Shown here: in pieces, positions 24,643 through 35,200 of the stretch
Layout of the letters: each line of letters opens with the position of its first letter
Position numbering within the stretch: the stretch's first letter is position 1
Source of the DNA: Taeniopygia guttata
Taxonomy: Eukaryota; Chordata; Aves; Passeriformes; Estrildidae
Reading direction: 5' to 3'
NCBI RefSeq assembly: GCF_048771995.1
Contig: NC_133036.1
Coordinates: 19,937,001 to 20,001,000 of the forward strand
Length of the DNA stretch: 64,000 nt
Program-made: the position numbers and the translations under genes
Notes under the pieces: model-generated
Database searches by the model: none
Told to the model about the DNA's origin: nothing
Seen by the model: only the letters and a program-made list of their open reading frames with translations

Positions 24643-27600
24643 CTTGTGTAAATCTCATCTCTTTAAATCCTGAGGCCTTGCTGTAGAAATCCCTTCCCCA
24701 CTGGAATGGAGACTCCCCTGCATTTGTCATCTAACCACAAAAATCATTACAGGTCCTCAGTAAGTGGAAACAGAATTGAGAGAATTCCTCTCTTGTTAGC
24801 AAGAGTCAGTGCCAGGGAATGGACAGACACCAGCCCAGTAGCCAGGAGAGCCAGGCTTTCTCCTTAAGCTCCTGTGTAATTTAAAGCAATTGACTTTTCC
24901 GGCAGCCTTTTCTTCCTCCTCCCACCTTTCGTGTTTTCTAGGTATCCGTCACCTGAAAGGACAAGGCCATTATGCTTCAGTTTTAGCTGGGGCTTTATAG
25001 AAGTAATCTTGTAGCAATTTTGCAGCTAAATCAAAATAAAGCTAGGATGCTGAAAACCTGTAAAGATCAGATGCTTACAGAGCTGCTTTTCTTAAACAAT
25101 AAAACTAATAAAGATTACTTGTCAATGAAGGAAAAACCATTTGCTGAAAGACAATCCTCATTTTAAAGATGGAAACAGAATGATTAACATGCTTGCAACT
25201 AAAATCTCAATTAAAAGATAAAAAACTTAGAATTAAAGAGCCCACAGAAACAAAGTGTCATAGAAGAACTATTTGCATTAGGAGTAGTCAGAGGTCATGG
25301 TGCTTTAGCTGCCATGTCCTTTAGGGAATTATCTTCACACAGGTTCTTGAGGACTGTAGGCTTCCCTATACCATATAATGTAATTAAAAAAAAAAAAAAA
25401 AAGTCAGGTGTATTTCAGGAAGTTCCATCAAGAAATGTTTAAAGTCTTGGAGCTAAAATCCCTGTTTGCATAAATACTGTTGAAGCCAGCTGAATTGCTT
25501 CTGCCAGCTCTGAGCTGGAGGCCAAACACCTGAGGACAGAGACTGTAAGGAAGCTTTACAGAGGAGTCCATCTCTCCTGGAGAGATGCTCTGCATAAAGG
25601 TATCTGGGTATGTGCCTAAACACACAGCTCAAACAGGATCTAAACCAAACCTCCCCTCTGAGAGGAGCCCTCTTGATAGGGCTGCTTGTAGCAGCTTGAT
25701 GAGATCCCTTCCAAAAACTGAAGCATCATTTTATTTATTTGCTAGAGAGCTGGTTTGGACTAGGCTCTGCATGTTTGCAATGCAGGTGCATGGGAACTAT
25801 GCATCTATTATTTCCTAATCCATTATTTCAAGTGTGAAGAAGTGTGAGTTGGGAGAAGCTGCTTGAAATGAAAGCATTAAGTCAGTAGGCACAATGGAAA
25901 TTATTGAATTGGAGTTGTCAGCCTACATCCTCATACAGGAGGATGAGAAACTGTCAGGCTTGGAAAGAAATGGATCCCTTCCCAGTGCAGATTCCACTAA
26001 AAAGGTGAAGGAATTATTCTTCATGTAACAGGTGATTCCAAATCATCATAAAGTAAATTGATGGCAGAAAGATGCTGGCTATTACTTAGTAGATGAGAGG
26101 AACAAAGGATTCCAAGGTGTGGTTCTGGGGGTATTTGAGCATCCTTCCCTCCTGCCCAGCTGGAGTCATTAAAACATGAAGTGCAATGTGGAAAACTGTA
26201 GGGAGATATGGGGTATGCCCTTAAGGAAAAGGAGATGGGAACCTCTTCAGCAGCTTCAGAAAAACATCCACATTTGGAGAAGAAATAGAATGAAGGAAGA
26301 AAGAGCAGATTATTCTGGGGGGTTAAATTTTGCTGTGCACTTAAGAGAGGACTACTGCAGTGCATGTCCCTCACTGTCTGGCACCACAGAGCTATGTGGT
26401 ATCTGGCATTTTTGATAATGAGCGGTGCGTGTTGGTGCTTTGATCACTGACACTTCTTAAGGCATCCCACAAGTGCAAGGGGCTGTCCTGCTGTGCTGTG
26501 CACAAGTCTGGCTGCACATCTGTCAGGCTCTCTCTCAAACTCCTGGCATCCTGTACCTCCCCAGGCCAGCAGCTCCCACCAAAGCTGGAAACAATCTCCT
26601 GTCTTTCTGCATGTCTCAAATCTGGGACAGACAGGAGAACTCCTGAAGGTGCTTGCAGAGACCCCAAATCACCCAGTCTCTTCCCTGGTTTGGACTGAGG
26701 CACTGGGCTCTATGCCTGGGGATGTGCAGTTACATTCCTGCTGATGTTGTGCTTCCTGTCATCGGGAATTGTTTTTGTGCCTCAGACAACTGCACTAAAC
26801 TGGCTGAGTTTGGAGTGGCAAAAAGATAGGATTTGCCATCAAGAGCTGCAGAGTCCCAAATCTTCAGCAGTGGAGAGGACATTTTATTCTTGCTGTGTGC
26901 ATAAAGATTTCCTTGCTAATGAGTGGAAGTTTATTCATCCTTTCACTAGGGTCTCAGGGTACAGGTCTCAGTGCTGGAGTCAGTGGCAGCACAGCTGGCA
27001 GCCAGATGTGCTCTTCTGCTGTCCCTGAGCCAGATGCTGAGGGACAGCCTCCAAGGTGGCTCTACTAATTCCAGAATGAGGATTTTCTGCACTTTTCTCT
27101 TCTGGGAAGTATCCTCTGGGTCTGTCTTAGGTGGGTTTTTGTGCACAGACAGCCACAGTAGGAATGCTTCTGCTCCTTCTTGATTTGGTGAGAAAATTCT
27201 GTTTAGTTAGGACAAGTTTGTAGACTCTGAAGATTCTAAGACAGGAATCTTAGTGCTGGATATGAAAATGCTGTTTGTATATTTTAAGCTTTGGTTTTTG
27301 TCATTCATGCCTGTAAATGAATGTTTTACATATCTCTGGACATTCCTTGTGCTAAAAGCAGGGATGTAGTTGATTTGGACTACCATAAATACTTAACATT
27401 TGAATATATAGAGACACTAAATAGCTGGAAATAACTATCTTTTTATAATACCACATATGTATTGGCAATCTGCATAATTGATTGAATAATCAGTTGGTTT
27501 GATTGCTTTTACTAGTGTCTACAACCAATTTCTTCAGAGATAAATCTCAGAAGTGCTGGGAAGGAAGTGGAGGAGGCAGGCACATGCAGAAAGGGAAGGC

Positions 27601-30585
27601 AGTTTGTTTTTTTTTTTTTATTTCTCTGACAGCTTTTGGACCCCTTCATTTAAGCATTTGCAACACTGACTGAGGTTCGTGACTGCCGATTAATAATTTA
27701 TATTCATTGTCATTATTTTCTAGAGATAAATCTGACTTTTTATCCTGAAAACCAACCAACCATCCAAACACAGCTGACCAAAACCTAGAAACACTTTGCA
27801 AACAAAATCCAGTGTTTCTCTCAGAAAGAAACATCTAAAGCAAGAATGTCAAAACAAATTCTGAGTAGGAAGTTCTGTTAAAGGCTGACCCTGCCAGCCC
27901 ACCTTGGCCCTGTGTCACTGAAGTCACTGGGCTCCATCCCTGAGTATTCTCTTGCCTGGACTTTGCTCGGGTCCCTTTTCCCCTTTGTTCTGGACTAGAG
28001 CAGGATTCTCAAGGCACAGCTGTCTCTGTATGGGCAGAGCTGCAGTCCTGCTCCCGGGCCTTTGCCCTTGCTTAGGAAATTCAGTGTTTGGGCAGCAAAC
28101 AGATCTGGTACCTGGCCTACAGGAGTTCTGTAGAGGCCACTGTGGAGTCTCCTTCCTGTGGTATCTCCAAACAGCCTGGGATAACTCCAGTCTCTCCACA
28201 TTTGCTGTAAAAGCATCCCAATGAGCCACGGGTTCATTTCTAGCTAATGCTCACCCGGTGATGTGTTAATATTATCTCTTCCTGTCAGTGGAACATTTCA
28301 GAGACTAGGCTTTACAGGAATTAAAGGGAAGAGTGTCAGGCCTGGCTGAGCTCGACTCAGTTAAGGCCAAAGGAAAACCATGGTCTAAACCACTTAATTT
28401 TCATTTCCACCTGTGTGGAAATGAAAGCTATCTTCACACTCCTCTGAACTGCTCACTGCAATTGTCCTAGTACAGAACTCTGCTGATCTAAACCCAATGC
28501 AATACAAAGCTGTCCTGCAATGAAGTGCTGGGAAACATCACTTTGTGCATTATGTAAACCCAATATTTCTTCTCAGCATTCTTTTTGCAATATTGACCTG
28601 TAGAAACACCAGCACAGCACAGGGATTTTCTAGCCAAGCCCACAGGCAACTCACTAACAAATGAGGAGACTGCCAATGCAGTTATACCAATGTCCACATT
28701 TTATTGCTATTATGTATTTTCCGTGATTTGGGTGATGCCAGTTGGCCATCTACTAGGCAGCAGCTACTGATTTTGCAGTTGCTCTTCAGCCTAGCTTTAA
28801 TGTACTTTTTGGATGAGTTTAAGGGGTTACCAGACAATCTGAAAGACAGCACTTGGCATTTACTTGGTGCTGCAGTGTCTTCACCTTTACCAACCAAACT
28901 CTGCTCTCAATTACCAAAGTTATCTTACGGATAGATCCTAAAAATCCCTACTGTGGCCAGAAGCCGGTTCTGACTCTATGAACAATTTCTCCAAGTTTGC
29001 TGTCATGATAAGTTGTGACAGCAAACATTAAAATGGGTATGATTTCTAGTTTGTGAATGAGTGTAGCTGTCAGACTTTGTGTTCCTCCATGTATGTTCTA
29101 AAGTAAATTAAGGGAACTTCTTATACTGCACCTTTAGTTGTATGATTTCTCAGCCATGATGGGCATGAACAGTGTTACAAAGTCACAGTCTAATTATAAC
29201 ATTCCAGCACAGCTTTTCTTGAGCTGCAGCCCTTGCTCCAAGAGGGCTCTTGGTGGTTTTAATTGTTTTGTATTTTTCTCATTATGCATTCTTCCATCCA
29301 AGACACTGGACATGCTGCCCTGCTTCCCTGCGTGCACGTGGTTTTCTGCCAAAATAGGACCAGTGACATGAGGATAATTGAATCCTATAATGCTGTATTT
29401 CCTTTTCAAAAAACCTTCATGTAATGACTACAAAAGACAATCATAAAAAGGAGAGTAGAAGGAAGTCAAACGTCAGGAATTGTTTTATTTCAATGACTGG
29501 AAGTAATTTTTAGCCACATTTGTTTCACTAGTGAGTGCCAAAATGATATAAATTTTGACTGATGTCAGTGTGCTCCATTTGTCAATTTGCTAGCTTGCTG
29601 TTGTAGGAGAAAATGCTGGAAGAAGGATTTTTTTTTTTTAATAAAATATTGAAGTACTTGTACCTGACACTTAATTGTATGGTCCTTTATTTCAGACAAT
29701 TCTGTAATTTCTGTGAGTTTGGTCTGCCTAAAGATGACAAGGTTAAGGACATTTCTGTTAACTCTGTTTTTTCTCAGTCAGGAAGCTATTTGCTTTTTCC
29801 TGGATTGATGTTTAGCTGCTAGGGAACTTTAAATATAATATTCCTGCAGCTGTACATGACTGAAAAGCATGCCAATAATGCAGTAAAAAAAAAAGAGATT
29901 ACTTACGGAGATTGGAATAATTGCTGCCTATCCCAATACTGATGGAGCTTCCAGAGGTGAGAGGAAGATGGAAGAAAATAACTAAAAAGGGAAAAATGAA
30001 GAGAAAAGTCCTTAATAGCAGTTTGGTTTTGTTTGGTACCAGATATCAGCTGAAGGCATGTTAAGGTTCAGCTGCTCTCTCTGGGCAGGATTGCACATCT
30101 CAGACCCAGAGTGCACACACAGATGCAGCCTGAATGGGGGGAAAACGCCAAACAAGCCATAGCTTCATACTTCCAGGAATTCCTCCTGTTCAGGAAATGT
30201 ATGAATACCTCTCAGATTCCAAACCCCACGTATAAACAACAAAGTGTTATATAAATATGCTAATTATTGTTAAGTCATTCACCAGTCTTTGAAACAGGCA
30301 CCTACCACTGTAAAACCAAACAACTTCCCTGATTTGTGCGGGTGCAGCTTGAATGCATCGGGCATGTGTGTGCCAAACTGGGTTGGAATAAATTTAGTCT
30401 AAAATCTGATACACATACTCCCCCTATGCACTTAGGCTTTAATATTTATAACTCGCTCTTCAAAGATTTATATTTACAGGCAACAAAATATATACAAGTA
30501 AAACGTGTCCTAAATAACCAAATCTTTAGATTTCTTAAAAGATGAGCTGGTTTGCTAATACAGACGGGTTTAAAGCCTGATTGCC
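24643..30585. other. No gene seen; noncoding DNA
   Basis: Frames of at most 103 codons without recognisable similarity. An A17-type run lies at about 25386-25402. No CpG cluster until about 30.59 kb. Confidence 0.5.
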
Positions 30586-30778
30586 GAGGGTCGCTCGCTG
30601 TCTGACAGAGTGCGGCTGGGGGCTCGGCGCTGCCCTGCCCTGCCCAGCCTGCGGTGCGGGAAGCGGCTGCTCGCTGCTCGGAGGGGCCTGGCCCACACGG
30701 CCATTCGAGCAGGGTCCTCTGGGCTGTGGGATCCCCGCACCCCGCACCGCGGCCGGGCGGCAACCCCCGGGCTCCTAC

Positions 30779-31310
30779 AGCCCCTCAGAGCCTGCCCCGT
30801 CCGAGCGGGATCGCCCCTCAGAGCCTGCCCCGGCCGAGCGGGATCGCCCCTCGGAGCCTGCCCCGGCCTGAACGGGATCGCCCCTCGGAGCCTGCCCCGG
30901 CCGAGCGGGATCGCCCCTCGGAGCCTGCCCCGGCCTGAACGGGATCGCCCCTCGGAGCCTGCCCCGGCCTGAACGGGATCGCCCCTCGGAGCCTGCCCCG
31001 GCCTGAACGGGATCGCCCCTCAGAGCCTGCCCCGGCCTGAACGGGATCGCCCCTCGGAGCCTGCCCCGGCCTGAACGGGATCGCCCCTCGGAGCCTGCCC
31101 CGGCCTGAACGGGATCGCCCCTCGGAGCGTGCCCCGGCCGAACGGGATCACCCCTCAGAGTGTGCCCCGGCCGAGCGGGATCGCCCCTCAGAGTGTGCCC
31201 CGGCCGTGCGGGATCGCCCCTCGGAGCGTGCCCCGGCCGAGCGGGATCGCCCCTCGGAGCCCGCCCCGGCCGAACGGGATCGCCCCTCGGAGCCCGCCCC
31301 GGCCCGCACG
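30779..31310. repeat. 33/34-bp GC-rich minisatellite inside the CpG island, about 16 units
   Basis: Unit GGATCGCCCCTCGGAGCCTG followed by CCCCGGCCGAGCG (33 bp) or CCCCGGCCTGAACG (34 bp). There are fifteen GGATC-starting units plus a partial first one. The middle is mostly 34-bp units. The right end is 33-bp units with GCGTG or GTGTG variants. CG-dense throughout. Confidence 0.95.
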
Positions 31311-31537
31311 GCTCCTGCTTTACCCCGGCACAGCTCGGCCCCTGCCCCGTACCCCGGCACGGCTCACGCCTTTCCCCAGCTCGGTTCCCTCCTTACCCCG
31401 GCTCGGCTCAGCTCTTGCCTTTCCCCGCTCGGTTCAGGCTCTGCCTTTCCCCATCTCAGCCCCTGACTCTCCCCAGCCCGCTTCAGCTCCTGCCTCCCCT
31501 CAGCCCGGTTCAGCTCCAGTCCCTGCGTTCCCCATCC

Positions 31538-31737
31538 CGGCTCAGCCCGTACCTTACCCCGGCTGCTGCCCTTCCCCATCCCGGCTCAGCCCGTACCTTA
31601 CCCCGGCTGCTGCCCTTCCCCATCCCGGCTCATCCCGTACCTTTCCCCGGCTGCTGCCCTTCCCCATCCCGGCTCATCCCGTACCTTACCCCGGCTGCTG
31701 CCCTTCCCCACCCCGGCTCAGCCCGTACCTTTCCCCA
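31538..31737. repeat. 44-bp minisatellite inside the CpG island, about 4.5 units
   Basis: Unit CGGCTCAGCCCGTACCTTAC followed by CCCGGCTGCTGCCCTTCCCCATCC. Four complete copies and a partial fifth, with GCTCAG/GCTCAT and TTAC/TTTC variants. The region 31320-31537 looks like older, decayed related sequence. Confidence 0.93.
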
Positions 31738-31879
31738 TGCCGCCCTGCCCCGCCTTACCCCAGCCCGCCGCCGTGCCCGCTGTCTCCATCCGCCCCCGCC
31801 GCGGCTCCCCGGGGGCCGGCGGGGCCCCGCCGCCTCCTGCCGTGCGCGGGGCCGGGCCGGAGCCGGCGGGCCCGGGCCG

Positions 31880-31918
31880 GGGGCCGGGGCCGGGGCCGGG
31901 GCCGGGGCCGGGGCCGGG
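31880..31918 (+). repeat. (GGGGCC)6 hexanucleotide tract
   Basis: Six perfect GGGGCC units followed by GGG, in the non-minisatellite part of the CpG island. The plus strand carries at least seven consecutive G-runs of three or more, separated by CC, a G-quadruplex-capable pattern. Confidence 0.97.
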
Positions 31919-32230
31919 TGACCCCCGCCCCGCGGGCAGGGCCGCACATGCCGCGGGAGGCGCGGGGGGACCCGCGGCCGCCGCTGCCGGGGCTGACCCC
32001 GCCGCTCATCCCCCCCGCGGCAGCGGCGAGCGGCGGCGCCGGGGCTGCCGCGGGGATTCGCTGCCTGCATGCGGAGCTGTAGGCGGGCAGCGGCTCCCGA
32101 GAGCCGAGTCCAGCCCAGCACTTGGGCTGGAAGGGAGGGACTGCCTGGAGTAAACCCACGGGGATGGACGGGATTATCCGACAGCGCGGAGGATGTAGTT
32201 CCGTGCGGCTGGATGGGGGCTAGGAGGAGG

Positions 32231-35200
32231 ATGTAGTCATGTAGTCCAACCGGGAGCTAAACCCACTTTTTATAGTAGTAACATCTACTTGTTACCAGGG
32301 GTCTTGGGCACGTTTCTCACTGCGCTTGATACATGCCCTAGTGCTGGATACAGAGGGAACAGCAGGTACTGAAGATTATGAGCTTTCGTAACTGATTGCT
32401 TACCTCTAGGAAAAGGATCATTAGCTTTTTAGGTAAGGAATCTGTGAAGTGAGGTCCCTTTCTGAATATCCTCTCAGCAGTTTGGGGGTTTTTATGATCC
32501 AAGTTCCGCTGGCACTTTCTGTCACCCACACACTCATGAGCTCTGCAGCTCGTTGCAGAGTGGTCCCACTGAGCCTGTTTGTAGGGCACGGAGCTGGAGC
32601 TCCACGGGTGTGCGGGCAGCCTGCTTTATTTCCCTATCCCTGGGTGCTTTTGTAGCCTGGAGAGCAAGTTCGCAAATCAGAACGGCTTTGCTGTCAGTAT
32701 TAAGGCTGTTCAGCTTCTCCATGGTTTAGCAGTGATGGATGCAGGGCTGCAATGAAGTTTGGGGTAGATGTAAAACATGTGGACTCCCCGGTAAAAAGTT
32801 TCCTACTGTCCCTGATCACCTTTTTTCATTTTCTTTTCTCCTTAAATCCAGGTGAGCATTAAGGGAATCTAAGGCAATTGAAATGAGGGTTTATGGGAAT
32901 TTACAGGTGTGTTTCCTTATGGATCACAGAAACCTGTACCTGTTGCCAAAACTACAGTACCTTGGTACCCTAAAATCCCTTAGAATGCTGTTGCAGAAGT
33001 TACCTTGTAATATATTTCTTCAACCCCTCAGAATGTCTGACTCCTCGAAAGACTACTCATTTATAATTTCAATAAATGGAAACTGCATGGCTTCCTGTTA
33101 GGGGTCTTTGTTGTTTGGTTATGGCATGAAGGTGTGAATCTGTACACACATCAGAAAATCTGATTTTCTGTGTATTGGGTTTTGGTTATGTGCCCCTTGG
33201 CCTCGTTCTCGTTCTGCCTGTCAAGAATCATGTATGTGTATAACACTGCACTTAAGGATTTCAAAATATTTTCTCCACTTTAAAGTTCAAGAATTTCTAA
33301 GGTTTAATAATTCTGTGAATTTTGATGATGACATCTTTGTTCAATGGCACCTCACATTTACTCACAGGATCAGTATTAAGTTTAGATCTGACAGACTTAG
33401 GGTCTTAAGTTTCAGATATCCATGCTCAGACAATTAAAAAAGCTCACAAATTGTGAAAAGTGCCTTAGTAACTGACTTTGGATGCAGGAGAATTGCTCAG
33501 TGTTTGCAGTTCTAAGAAACCTCTCTCTCACCTTGGATTTAGAGTCCTTTCTGTGAGAGTCTTGTCCTTTTGCTGCAGTAGAGTTGCAACTGCTTCTGAG
33601 ACAGAGACATTTGTTTGTGGGTCAGACAGCAGAGTGCCCACCAGGATCCATCCGAGCCTGCAGGAGCATCCCCCGGCTGGCAGAACCTCTGAGCCAGCAG
33701 CACTCCCTGTGCCCAGCTGCAATGGGCTGGAATGGTATGGGCTTTGCTCACCCCACTGATTTCCAAATCTGCAGCACATGCATGTGGAAATGGGGTAGAC
33801 TTTTACCCTTTTTCCTGTGTGTTTTTCAGCTGTTAGAATTTCCAGTTTCTCTCCTTCAGCTGTGCAGCTGAGTGGAACCTGGCTGTGGAGTGGGATTCGG
33901 GCCAGACTCGGATTTGCACAGCCAGTGCAGCAGTGCTGGGTTGTGTCATGGGGATTCTGTGGGTGGTTTACATCATTAGTTGTTTCTTCTGGTAGCATCT
34001 GCTTTTCTGTTTTGGTAAGACACATTTGTATTAAAGAAAACTCGTCGCAAATAAATGATTTAACACACAGGAGTTTGCTTATGGATAGTATTTGGGAGAG
34101 CTGGAACAAAAATAAAAATAATTCAGTATTCCTGCTGCTCCAATCTATTAACTTTGGGTTAGTTTGTCCTTCTTGGGACTTCATTATAAAGCTGCCATCA
34201 GTGCAATGACAGACCTCGGCTCAGCTTCCCATCTCCTGGGGTTTGCTTTGGGATCTTTGGGGCTGAGTGGGAGCTGCAGCCTGGTAGCCAATTTTTGTAA
34301 GGCAAAATAAGTTTTCTTGCTATAATGAGATCACTTTTAACTGAGAATTTTTATATATTCATAGCGAGACATTTTGGGGGATACCGTTCACCATGTCTTT
34401 TTTTTGCTTTGTGGAAAAGGTGGTAATGAAATAAATGTCAGGTTGATTATACAATACATCATAGATAAAATGCTTCAGAAATGAGTGCAGTCGATTATGG
34501 GAACAGGAAAGTCTTTTCTGCATGGCAAATCTGGGAGCAGTGCCATTTCATCACTGCTGTAGAGTCTGCAGAGTTTTCTGCCCTTGGGCTGGCTCATCCT
34601 GCCCTGTGCTGGGCATTCCCAGCGCTCTGGCACTGCTGATTACACCAGGCCCTGCGCTCAGGGAATTCCTTGCTGGAGTCCCCAGGGTGTGGTGGAGCTG
34701 ACTGAGTAAAACTGTGCCTCTGCTGAGAGCAAAAGAGGTCAGGGGAAGAGGCTCTGGAGTTTGGTGGGAAGCATCTCATGCTTTCAGAGCTCCCTGGGTT
34801 CTGAAATGTGATAAAAAGAGTCCTCTGAAGGAAAAGTTTTCAAATTTTCTGAAAAAACTCAAACAGATATTTGCCAGGTTTTAAATATTTTTTGAGTTTG
34901 GACTTACTGTAGAATTACTAACAAAGGAATATCCTCCATGCTGAAAGTTTTTTTTTAATGAAAAGAGTGGAATTTTAAAGATATACATTTACTGTAGGAC
35001 ATTTTTCAGCTGGCATTTGTAGGACAGGTACATTTATTTTGAATAATATTTTCTAGACTTTTAAATCAAGTGTTTTTGTTCTTTAGGCATAAAATCTGTC
35101 AAGAGGAAAAATAATTTTAAATTATTAATACAGATGAAACATATCAGTAATAAATATTTCACAGCAGCCTGAAGACCCAAAGGCAGAAGTCCTGTTCTTT

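Larger units (their letters stand above)
30590..32230. promoter_or_regulatory. CpG island, probable promoter of an unidentified gene
   Basis: An abrupt change from AT-rich flanks to about 1.6 kb of very GC-rich DNA dense in CG dinucleotides. Much of the left part is minisatellite. The right part (31740-32100) is non-repetitive apart from the GGGGCC tract, and is the best place for a transcription start. I could not fix the direction of transcription or identify a coding exon. By mammalian synteny the gene downstream of CDH5 in the same orientation is BEAN1; linking it to this island is inference. Confidence 0.7.

Noticed and set aside
31129..32082. 317-codon plus-strand frame, with 253-codon plus and 163-codon minus alternatives
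   Set aside because: It runs through the 33-bp and 44-bp arrays of the CpG island, where stops are rare because of GC content. The product is proline/arginine repeat text with no domain, and other frames are equally open.
33528..34184. 218-codon minus-strand frame
   Set aside because: No domain, no splice continuity and plus-strand frames of similar size overlap it. Length alone is compatible with chance in 64 kb.
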